Shown piece by piece: positions 1 to 5,915 of a DNA stretch of 6,137 bases. Positions within the stretch are counted from its first letter, which is position 1; every line of letters starts with the position of its first letter. The stretch is from Rhodobacter sp. Its GTDB lineage: Bacteria > Pseudomonadota > Alphaproteobacteria > Rhodobacterales > Rhodobacteraceae. The translations under genes were made by a program, and so were the position numbers. The notes below the pieces were generated by a model. That model saw only the letters and a list, made by a program, of their open reading frames with translations. It did no database searches and was not told the DNA's origin. Location of the stretch: the NCBI GenBank assembly GCA_027482795.1, contig JAIXVS010000236.1:1-6137 (forward strand), in the 5' to 3' direction.

Positions 1-11
1 AGAAGACTGAA

Positions 12-31
12 CCGCGCCTTTTGCCGCGCGG
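12..31 (+). other. GC-rich inverted repeat at the left edge
   Basis: CCGCGC (12-17) and GCGCGG (26-31) form a 6-bp dyad around an 8-base loop. It directly follows a TGA at 8-10 in the frame reading Glu-Asp-stop at the window edge. It could be the end and terminator region of an upstream gene on the same strand, but only two codons of that gene would be visible and no T-run follows the stem. The rest of 32-134 shows nothing I can identify. Confidence 0.2.
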
Positions 32-134
32 CCCGCATCTGCCCAGCATTTTCCAACGCAAGGCGCTGATTTTGTGCTGGAATCGTGCCGCCTTTCGCGC
101 CATAGTCTTAAAAATCTGCCACTGGTTTCATCAC

Positions 135-159
135 GGCAGAAACTTGTGTGATTTTTGCC
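135..159 (+). promoter_or_regulatory. Candidate hairpin in the hfq leader
   Basis: GGCAGAAA (135-142) can pair with TTTTTGCC (152-159) as an 8-bp RNA stem with one G-U pair and a 9-base loop. It lies about 60 bases upstream of the hfq start. No T-run follows the stem, so it is not a good intrinsic terminator, but the U-rich descending arm could be a protein or Hfq contact site. Whether it is transcribed is unknown, because I found no convincing -35/-10 pair in 1-220. The function is inference only. Confidence 0.25.
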
Positions 160-220
160 AGTTCGGGCGCACCCGTAGGCAGGGTTACAGGGACGAAAAG
201 CAATAACAATGGGAATAGCC

Positions 221-454
221 ATGGCCGCCGACAAACAAAATCTTCAAGACGCCTTTTTAAACCATGTGCGTAAATCTAAGCAGCCCGTGACGATTTTTCT
301 GATCAATGGGGTCAAACTGCAAGGCGCGATCACATGGTTTGACAATTTCTGCCTGCTTCTGCGCCGCGATGGGCAATCGCAATTGGTTTATAAACATGCG
401 ATTTCCACCATTATGCCCGGCGGGCCTGTCAACCTATATGAAGGGGAAGAGTAA
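221..454 (+). CDS. hfq: RNA chaperone Hfq
   Basis: Hfq is a hexameric Sm-like protein that binds U-rich and A-rich RNA, pairs small RNAs with mRNAs and influences mRNA decay in the cytoplasm. From the start used here the protein has 77 residues, the usual size in this bacterial group. The N-terminal helix KQNLQDAFLNHVRK, the Sm1 region with VTIFLINGVKLQG and WFDNF, and the Sm2 signature YKHAIST are all present. The tail ends straight after the Sm fold with an acidic tip (YEGEE), without the long flexible C-terminus of enterobacterial Hfq. Start choice: ATG at 221 gives the conserved MAADKQN beginning and has GGGA six bases upstream. An in-frame ATG at 209 would add MGIA but has its nearest purine-rich site (AGGGA) 15 bases away. 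hflX follows on the same strand, the conserved order, and is probably cotranscribed. Identity is very secure; only the start is open. Confidence 0.97.
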   Translation: MAADKQNLQDAFLNHVRKSKQPVTIFLINGVKLQGAITWFDNFCLLLRRDGQSQLVYKHAISTIMPGGPVNLYEGEE

Positions 455-525
455 TCTCCCAAAGGATTGACAGCACTGGCAACCTGATTGGCATTGCCAC
501 CACTGCCGAGCCGCAGCGCGCCTAT

Positions 526-1803
526 GTGCTGTGCCCAGATGTGAAATCGTCCCCCCGCCGCCGCTTGGTCGATAACGCCTATGCCGAGGCGTTGGGGCTG
601 GCCGCAGCCTTGCCGAAAATTGTCGTCGCAGGCGGGCAGATTGTGCGCCTGCCAAAGCCCGTGCCCGCCACGTTGTTCGGCACGGGTAAAGTGGCCGAAT
701 TGGCCGAGATTATTGCCCAAGACAAAATCAATTTGGTGCTGATTGACGGGCAAGTCACCCCTGTGCAGCAGCGCAATTTGGAAAAGGCGTGGAAGGTCAA
801 GATATTAGACCGTATGGGCCTGATCCTAGAGGTATTCGCCGACCGCGCCCGCACCCGCGAAGGGGTGTTGCAGGTGGAACTGGCGCAACTGGCCTATCAG
901 CGCACGCGGCTGGTGCGCGCTTGGACGCACCTTGAACGCCAGCGCGGCGGGTTTGGCTTTGTTGGCGGGCCGGGCGAGACGCAAAAGGAATCAGATCGCC
1001 GCGCGATTGATCTGCATCTGATCCGCCTGCGCCGCCAGTTATCGGAAGTGCGCAAAACACGCGAGTTGCACCGCGCCGCGCGGCGCAAAGTGCCGTTTCC
1101 GCTGGTGGCGATTGTGGGCTATACCAATGCGGGCAAATCCACGCTGTTCAACCGCCTGACAGGGGCGGATGTGATGGCCAAAGACATGCTGTTTGCCACG
1201 CTAGACCCCACGATGCGCGCGGTGATCCTGCCCGATGGGCGCAAGATTATCGCGTCGGACACGGTGGGGTTTATCTCTGATCTGCCCACCGATTTGGTTG
1301 CCGCCTTTCGCGCCACGCTGGAAGAGGTTCTGGAGGCCGACGTGATTTTGCATGTGCGCGATATCTCGCACCCAGACAGCGCCGAACAGGCTGCCGATGT
1401 GCAGGATATTCTGGGCAAACTGGGCACACGCAATGATGTGCCCCTGATTGAAGTGTGGAATAAGCTAGACCTTGTGCCCTTGGGCCAAGCCGATTTGCTG
1501 AATGATCCCGCCCAGCGGCGCAAAAACTGCGTGCCCGTCTCGGCGCTAACGGGCGCGGGGATGGATGATTTGCGCGCCCAAATCAGCGCGGCATTGGCGC
1601 AGGCCAAACGGATCGAGCAAGTGACCATTCCCTTTACCGCAGGCCAAGCCCGCGCTTATCTGCACAGCGCAGGGCTGATTTCGCAAGAGAACATCACCGA
1701 AACGGCTTGGGAAATCAGTGTGTTATGGCGCGATATAGATGCTGCGCGTTTTTCGGCGCAGTTTCCCGCCATTAGGGCACCGCAGGCGCTGGCGACAGAA
1801 TAG
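526..1803 (+). CDS. hflX: GTPase HflX, 5' end uncertain
   Basis: HflX is a ribosome-binding GTPase of the TRAFAC/Obg-HflX group that splits stalled or stressed 70S ribosomes. From GTG 526 the protein has 425 residues. Residues 1-130 are the N-terminal domain (FGTGKVAEL at 51-59, NLEKAWKVKILDR at 84-96, RTREGVLQVELAQL at 109-122). The linker with WTHLERQRGG and GGPGETQ spans 133-153. The G domain has G1 GYTNAGKST 198-206, switch region FATLDPT 223-229, G3 DTVG 245-248, G4 NKLD 312-315 and G5 SAL 339-341, all intact. A divergent C-terminal domain of about 65 residues follows. The GTG at 526 is the only ATG/GTG/TTG available, but it has no visible Shine-Dalgarno sequence and falls inside the first conserved strand (RAYVLCPD). 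The same frame stays open back to 442, inside the end of hfq, so translation may begin upstream at a rare codon. The 3' end overlaps the convergent acylase gene by 32 bases. Function is secure; the true start is not. Confidence 0.93.
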   Translation: MLCPDVKSSPRRRLVDNAYAEALGLAAALPKIVVAGGQIVRLPKPVPATLFGTGKVAELAEIIAQDKINLVLIDGQVTPVQQRNLEKAWKVKILDRMGLILEVFADRARTREGVLQVELAQLAYQRTRLVRAWTHLERQRGGFGFVGGPGETQKESDRRAIDLHLIRLRRQLSEVRKTRELHRAARRKVPFPLVAIVGYTNAGKSTLFNRLTGADVMAKDMLFATLDPTMRAVILPDGRKIIASDTVGFISDLPTDLVAAFRATLEEVLEADVILHVRDISHPDSAEQAADVQDILGKLGTRNDVPLIEVWNKLDLVPLGQADLLNDPAQRRKNCVPVSALTGAGMDDLRAQISAALAQAKRIEQVTIPFTAGQARAYLHSAGLISQENITETAWEISVLWRDIDAARFSAQFPAIRAPQALATE

Positions 1804-4276
1804 TGCTGCCCAGCGCGCCCGCCCGCGCAAGGCCTTCGTCCAGCGACATGGGCAGATATTCCCCCCGCCGCCACAGCCCCGCCAAATCGTCATAATGCGA
1901 TGACAAAGGGTGCCCCGATTGCCCCGTGCCAATGACAAAAACCGACGCATTCGGATCGGCAAAGTCATAGACCCCGCGATAGCCGCCGCCATGCACGTTC
2001 AAATAAGGGTTCTCACCCGTGCCTTTGGTGAGCCCGCGTTGCAGCGTATTGTCGCCGCCGCTGGTGGATTGGCGGATGTTCACAAGGCCGCCCAGCACGG
2101 GCACTTCGCCCAGTGTTTGGTGATCATGCGCGGCCTGATGGGCATCGCCCCAGCGCCACGAGATGATGTCAGGCCCATAGGTTTGTGATAAATCCAGCAA
2201 GGCATCATCCAGCGCCAGCTTTGCCATGTCTTGGCAGGTTTCCACGGCTTTGGATTGAATAACATCGCACCACACCGAAGCGCCTTCGGTGTTGCGATAC
2301 ACGCGTTCCAAAAACACCGCATCGGGATGGGTGAACAAATCCATCATCGGGCCAAGCTCGTCTTGCGCAATGCGCGTTTGCAAGGCGCGCAGCCAGCCTT
2401 CGGCAATCAACGGTTCGGGCAGATGTTCGTTCATCTCGCCATTCCAATTGGCCAGCAGCTTTAGCGCCTGCTCGCGCATGTTATCTGGTGTGCCTTCGGG
2501 CGATGGCTCGCCCGTAAACCACAAATCGGCCCCAATCAGCGGCAGAAGCGCGCGCGCCGTGGGCGAAACTGTATCAAGCTGCGCTTCGATAAAGCTTTCG
2601 CGGGTGTGCACCTCGCGCGCGCCCAGCAGCGACAGCGCGCGCTGGATGCGCTGTGTGTCGCCCCAGTCAAAGCTGACATGGTTGGGAAAGGGGCGATCTG
2701 CGGTTTTGTTATTGGTGTTGATCACCAGCTTTTGCGATGTATTTCCATAAATGGGGCTACCCAAGGGGGCGCTGCCGTACTGCGGGTTATCGGTGTAGGG
2801 CATTATGCCCGTCCAGATATTCGCGCCTTCCCAACCGGGCGCTGGCATACGGCCTTGGGTTTGATGGGCCACGTCGCGGCGCGGAATGGCCCCAATCACC
2901 TGCATGGCGACCGAGGTACGGTCAGCCAAAAACAGGTTTTGGGCGGGGGCGATAAAACGGCTGCCTGCCGTGACCGCCTGCGCAATGCTTTGCGCGCGCA
3001 TCAATCCCATGGCCGCCGACATCGAAGTGTCTTGCCGTGACAGCGCCGTCCATTGCACGGCGGCCACATGGCCAGGCGGGGTGATGGTGCCCAGATCAAA
3101 GGCATCGGGCGGCAGAACTGGCCCTGCATCGGTAGACCGCAGGGTTAGGGTTATGGTCGGCTGGTCTTTGACATTCAGCAAGGTTTGGCTGGTGATAAAG
3201 GGCTTTGCTACCCCGCCGCGCATATATTCGTCAGGATTGGCGGCGTTGACCTTTTCAATCACCACATCCAAATCATCCACATAGGCCGAGGTTAGGCCCC
3301 AGCCCAGCGCATCAGACCGCCCCAGCAGCATCAATGGCATACCCGGGATCGTGGCCCCAATGATCGCCCCTGTGGGCAGGTTCAACTGCGCCAAATACCA
3401 AATGGACGGCGCGGTCAGCCCCAAATGCGGATCATTGGCCAAAAGGCTGCCGCCCGCCGCTGCAATGCTCGCCTCGGCCGCCCAAGCGTTTGACGCCCCT
3501 GCAAAATCCCGCCGTGCAAAGGGGGCTAGGGGCAGATCATAAAGGCTTGCCGTTTGGGTTGGCGCGGGCATGGGCGCGCCCATCAGCGATGCGAAATCGG
3601 GCAAGCCGCCCGTGGCCTTGGTCGGATCATCGGGCAGAATGTCTTTCAAACGCGGGGCTGGCAGCAGGGCAGACAGTTTTGCGCGCGTTACCTCGGTATC
3701 AATCTGGCCCGACAGTTGCAGCGCCATTAGTTTGATAACAGCAATCGAATCGGCGGGCGACCATGCCGCGATGGCGGTTGGAAACAAAAACATCTCGGGC
3801 GCGCCGCGCCCGCGAGCGCCCAAATTCACCTGTTCGATCCACGCATTCACACCCTTGGCATAGGCCTCAAGCGCGCTGCGGGTGGGGGCATCTTGCGCGG
3901 CAACCGAATCTACCGCTGCGCCATACAGATCAAGGCGGCGAAGCACCTCGTCAATGCGCACGGTGCGGGTGCCAAAAATCTCGGACAAACGTCCTTGGGC
4001 AGTGCGGCGCAGCATTGTCATCTGCCACAGCCGATCTTGCGCATGGGCAAAGCCAAGGGCGTAGAAAATATCTGCCTCGGTCGCACCTGAAATGCGCGGA
4101 ATGGCATGGCTGTCGCGCAAAATCTCAATAGGCGCGCTGATGCCCGCTACAGTGAAATCTTCCTCATAATCTGGGATCGAACGGCCAAGGATGTACACCG
4201 CAAGCGCCGTCCCCATTGCGCCAAGAACCATAGCGACAAAAATCAAGCGTAACAGCCAACGCAGGGCGAAAATCAT
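1772..4276 (-). CDS. Penicillin acylase family protein (membrane-anchored Ntn hydrolase)
   Basis: An 834-residue N-terminal-nucleophile amidohydrolase of the penicillin G/acyl-homoserine-lactone acylase family, which cleaves acyl-amide bonds. Residues 1-30 are a basic start (RWLLR) and a hydrophobic segment (11-30) that should act as a membrane anchor or uncleaved signal, placing the enzyme outside the inner membrane. The alpha-subunit part has the family pattern GFAHAQDRLWQM (75-86) and RRTAQGRLSE (90-99). A proline-rich spacer at about 205-255 precedes the predicted self-cleavage between Ala261 and the nucleophile Ser262 (GASNAW). DPHL (282-285), GWGLTS (325-330) and AQNLFLADR (445-453, Asn447 the likely oxyanion-hole residue) follow. 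The C-terminus has the expected HGGGYRGVYD, TGQSGHPLSSHYDD and LWRRGEY blocks, so the protein appears full length and active. The substrate cannot be read from the sequence; cell-wall peptides, acylated signals or phenylacetyl amides are all possible. The ATG at 4276 has only a weak purine-rich site (AGAAAGA) upstream but gives a sensible anchor. The gene is convergent with hflX and divergent from the dehydrogenase. Confidence 0.93.
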   Translation of the reverse strand: MIFALRWLLRLIFVAMVLGAMGTALAVYILGRSIPDYEEDFTVAGISAPIEILRDSHAIPRISGATEADIFYALGFAHAQDRLWQMTMLRRTAQGRLSEIFGTRTVRIDEVLRRLDLYGAAVDSVAAQDAPTRSALEAYAKGVNAWIEQVNLGARGRGAPEMFLFPTAIAAWSPADSIAVIKLMALQLSGQIDTEVTRAKLSALLPAPRLKDILPDDPTKATGGLPDFASLMGAPMPAPTQTASLYDLPLAPFARRDFAGASNAWAAEASIAAAGGSLLANDPHLGLTAPSIWYLAQLNLPTGAIIGATIPGMPLMLLGRSDALGWGLTSAYVDDLDVVIEKVNAANPDEYMRGGVAKPFITSQTLLNVKDQPTITLTLRSTDAGPVLPPDAFDLGTITPPGHVAAVQWTALSRQDTSMSAAMGLMRAQSIAQAVTAGSRFIAPAQNLFLADRTSVAMQVIGAIPRRDVAHQTQGRMPAPGWEGANIWTGIMPYTDNPQYGSAPLGSPIYGNTSQKLVINTNNKTADRPFPNHVSFDWGDTQRIQRALSLLGAREVHTRESFIEAQLDTVSPTARALLPLIGADLWFTGEPSPEGTPDNMREQALKLLANWNGEMNEHLPEPLIAEGWLRALQTRIAQDELGPMMDLFTHPDAVFLERVYRNTEGASVWCDVIQSKAVETCQDMAKLALDDALLDLSQTYGPDIISWRWGDAHQAAHDHQTLGEVPVLGGLVNIRQSTSGGDNTLQRGLTKGTGENPYLNVHGGGYRGVYDFADPNASVFVIGTGQSGHPLSSHYDDLAGLWRRGEYLPMSLDEGLARAGALGSTILSPAPAVP

Positions 4277-4299
4277 CGGGGGGTCTTTCTGTGCAATCC

Positions 4300-4328
4300 T
4301 TGACGCGGGCGCGTGGCGGCGTTCTAAA
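4300..4328 (+). promoter_or_regulatory. Candidate sigma-70-type promoter for the dehydrogenase gene
   Basis: TTGACG (4300-4305, 5 of 6 to the -35 consensus) and TCTAAA (4323-4328, 4 of 6 to the -10 consensus) are separated by exactly 17 bases. The inferred start near 4335 leaves a leader of about 30 bases that contains the purine-rich ribosome site before ATG 4367. This is the best promoter match in the 90-base divergent gap. Confidence 0.45.
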
Positions 4329-4349
4329 GGATAACCAAGCGATGGGCAA
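4321..4349 (-). promoter_or_regulatory. Weak candidate promoter for the acylase gene
   Basis: Read on the minus strand, TTGCCC (4349-4344) and TAGAAC (4326-4321) are spaced by 17 bases and each match 4 of 6 consensus positions of a housekeeping promoter. The start point would lie about 40 bases before the acylase ATG. The -10 box overlaps that of the opposing promoter candidate. In GC-rich DNA such matches occur by chance, so support is modest. Confidence 0.28.
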
Positions 4350-4366
4350 TAAAGGGTGGGGCGGGC

Positions 4367-5233
4367 ATGGCAAAACTGGCGTTTTTGGGCCTAGGCGTGA
4401 TGGGCGGGCCGATGGCAGGGCATTTGGCGGCCAAGGGCCATCAGGTGGCCGTGTATAACCGCAGCGCACACAAGGCGCAGGATTGGGTTGCAGCCCACGG
4501 CGGCGCTATGGCAGACAGCCCCGCGCAGGCGGCGCAGGGCGCAGATTTTGTGCTGGCCTGCGTGGGCAATGACGATGATCTGCGCGAGGTTTGCCTTGGG
4601 CCAAAGGGTGCATTTGCAGGGATGAGCGCGGGCGCAGTGTTTATCGATCACACCACCGTGTCCGATACCGTAACGCGCGAATTGGCCGAAATTGCGCGCG
4701 CGGCTGGCATTGGCTTTGTCGATGCGCCTGTATCGGGCGGGCAGGCGGGCGCGCAAAATGGACAGGTGTCCATCATGTGCGGCGGCGATGCGGGCGATTA
4801 TGCGCGCGCCGAACCCATTATGGCCGCCTATGCGCGCATTTGCCGCCATTTGGGCCCCTCTGGCGCGGGGCAACTGGCCAAAATGATGAACCAAATTTGC
4901 ATTGCAGGGCTGATGCAGGGCCTGTCCGAGGCGCTGGCCTTTGGCATGAAAGCGGGCCTTGATGGCGCAGCCGTGGTCGAGGTGATTTCCCAAGGCGCGG
5001 CAGGGTCTTGGCAAATGGCCAATCGCCACAAAACCATGCTGGAAGACCGCTATGATTTTGGCTTTGCGGTGGATTGGATGCGCAAAGATCTTGGGATTTG
5101 TTTGGCCACTGCCGATAAAATTGGCGCGCGCCTGCCTGTGACCGCCTTGGTCGATCAGTTCTACAAAGATGTGCAGCTGATGGGCGGCGGGCGGGGCGAT
5201 ACATCATCCCTGATCCGCCGCCTAAGGGATTAA
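4367..5233 (+). CDS. Beta-hydroxyacid dehydrogenase family NAD(P)-dependent oxidoreductase (3-hydroxyisobutyrate dehydrogenase-like)
   Basis: A 288-residue soluble enzyme of the family that includes 3-hydroxyisobutyrate dehydrogenase, tartronate semialdehyde reductase and glyoxylate/succinic semialdehyde reductase; it interconverts a small beta-hydroxyacid and its semialdehyde or keto form. The Rossmann motif GLGVMGGPMAGHL is at 8-20. The second strand ends in YNRS (30-33), with Asn-Arg where NAD enzymes usually have an acidic residue, which suggests NADPH preference. The substrate motif DAPVSGG is at 119-125 (Ser123). The catalytic helix GAGQLAKMMNQ is at 166-176 with Lys172 as the expected catalytic lysine, and KDL is at 240-242. 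The C-terminal block GGGRGDTSSLIRRL ends the protein, as in full-length members. ATG 4367 follows a purine-rich stretch (AAAGGGTGGGG, 4351-4361); the ATG at 4342 is out of frame. The family is secure but the substrate is not, since no valine-degradation or glycerate genes lie nearby, so no symbol is given. The stop overlaps the convergent lipoprotein gene by 4 bases. Confidence 0.93.
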   Translation: MAKLAFLGLGVMGGPMAGHLAAKGHQVAVYNRSAHKAQDWVAAHGGAMADSPAQAAQGADFVLACVGNDDDLREVCLGPKGAFAGMSAGAVFIDHTTVSDTVTRELAEIARAAGIGFVDAPVSGGQAGAQNGQVSIMCGGDAGDYARAEPIMAAYARICRHLGPSGAGQLAKMMNQICIAGLMQGLSEALAFGMKAGLDGAAVVEVISQGAAGSWQMANRHKTMLEDRYDFGFAVDWMRKDLGICLATADKIGARLPVTALVDQFYKDVQLMGGGRGDTSSLIRRLRD

Positions 5234-5814
5234 GGTATGATGCGGGTGTATTTCAAACCAGACAGGGTTGCGCCCGCAATCAGCCCCTGCTGGGCAAATA
5301 CAAATGCCTCAACAGGTGCGCCGATTTCGGTGGTATCGCGCCCCACGGCGGCCCCTTCTTTTGGCGTGGCATAGCGCAAATCGGCACCTGCCGCCCAGCC
5401 AGAGCCTTGGCGAAACCGCGCCAGCGCCGCATCGTTCATGAAATACAGCGCATGGCCATATTGCTGTGCGCCAATTTGCAGCCCAAAGCTGGCCTTGGCG
5501 GCGGCGTAATAATCCACCGTCACCCCTTTGATCAGCAGCGCGCCGCGCCCATAGCCGCCGCCAAGGCCAAAGCCCGCTTCTGTGACCAGTGGCATAATCA
5601 AAACGCCCGCCGCGCGGCTTTCCAAATCTACCGTGCCGGGGAAATTGCTGGCCAAATAATCGCGCGTGGCCTTAACCCGCGCATCGATTTGCGCTGCCCC
5701 TTGCCCGCCCACGCCGTTGCTGTCCACGCTTGCGCCGCAGCCTGCCAAAACCGCTAAGCTGCTGGCGACAAATGCGCGCCGCGAAAGAATACCCCCAGAA
5801 AGTGTAACTGCCAT
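5230..5814 (-). CDS. SYLF/YSC84-domain lipoprotein
   Basis: A 194-residue predicted lipoprotein. The N-terminus has a twin-arginine-like motif SRRAFV (11-16), a short hydrophobic stretch and the lipobox LAGC with Cys26 as the lipidated residue, so it is probably exported (perhaps by Tat) and anchored in the envelope. The mature part is a SYLF (DUF500, lipid-binding/actin-binding YSC84-like) domain: AAGVLIMP (68-75), a glycine-rich GFGLGGGYGRG (81-91), FGLQIGAQQYG (110-120) and a closing GLKYTRI. SYLF domains of eukaryotes bind phosphoinositides; the bacterial role is unknown, with envelope lipid binding the usual suggestion. The same frame is open upstream to 5976, but ATG 5814 is chosen because AAAGGAGG lies five bases before it (5820-5827) and the signal peptide begins there. 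The longer form would run back into hemB. It lies downstream of hemB with a 101-base gap containing its own promoter candidate. Confidence 0.88.
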   Translation of the reverse strand: MAVTLSGGILSRRAFVASSLAVLAGCGASVDSNGVGGQGAAQIDARVKATRDYLASNFPGTVDLESRAAGVLIMPLVTEAGFGLGGGYGRGALLIKGVTVDYYAAAKASFGLQIGAQQYGHALYFMNDAALARFRQGSGWAAGADLRYATPKEGAAVGRDTTEIGAPVEAFVFAQQGLIAGATLSGLKYTRIIP

Positions 5815-5819
5815 AGCTG

Positions 5820-5827
5820 CCTCCTTT
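5820..5827 (-). promoter_or_regulatory. Strong Shine-Dalgarno site that sets the lipoprotein start
   Basis: On the minus strand AAAGGAGG stands five bases before ATG 5814. It is the strongest ribosome site seen in the window and decides between this start and longer in-frame forms that lack a signal peptide at their N-terminus. Confidence 0.8.
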
Positions 5828-5856
5828 GTTTGCAGGCTCTGCGGCCCGCCCTGATC

Positions 5857-5885
5857 ACCATAGCCGATCAGCACTGCTATGTCAT
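5857..5885 (-). promoter_or_regulatory. Candidate promoter for the lipoprotein gene
   Basis: Read on the minus strand, ATGACA (5885-5880, 5 of 6 to the -35 consensus) and TATGGT (5862-5857, 4 of 6 to the -10 consensus) are separated by 17 bases. A start near 5850 would give a leader of about 35 bases containing the strong ribosome site. A 6-bp dyad (CTGATC 5851-5856 and GATCAG 5866-5871) flanks the -10 box and could be an operator. Confidence 0.42.
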
Positions 5886-5892
5886 GCCCGCC

Positions 5893-5915
5893 GCGCGCCG
5901 CGCGCAAAGCTTTGC
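5893..5915 (-). terminator. Possible weak terminator structures after hemB
   Basis: Directly after the hemB stop, on the minus strand, comes the perfect 12-base palindrome GCAAAGCTTTGC (5904-5915), then a GC-only stem GCGCG/CGCGC with a 3-base loop (5893-5905). The two overlap and no U-run follows, so neither is a classical intrinsic terminator. They may pause transcription or be chance GC-rich sequence. Confidence 0.22.

Noticed and set aside
72..106. Possible hfq promoter (TGGAAT or TTGTGC with CATAGT)
   Set aside because: Hexamer matches are poor (3 of 6 for the -35) or the spacing is wrong (23 bases), so no promoter is called.
21..206. 61-codon open frame upstream of hfq
   Set aside because: The translation is rich in Cys, His, Trp and Arg, matches no family I know, has no ribosome site and looks like non-coding leader read through.
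1119..1628. 169-codon antisense frame inside hflX
   Set aside because: It lies fully opposite the conserved HflX G domain; its Ser/Arg-rich translation is a typical shadow in GC-rich DNA.
2289..2750. 153-codon plus-strand frame opposite the acylase gene
   Set aside because: Composition (Ser, Cys, Arg rich) and lack of motifs mark it as a shadow of the acylase coding sequence.
4391..5029. 212-codon antisense frame inside the dehydrogenase gene
   Set aside because: Rich in His, Ala and Arg without recognisable motifs, and opposite a gene with a full set of family motifs.
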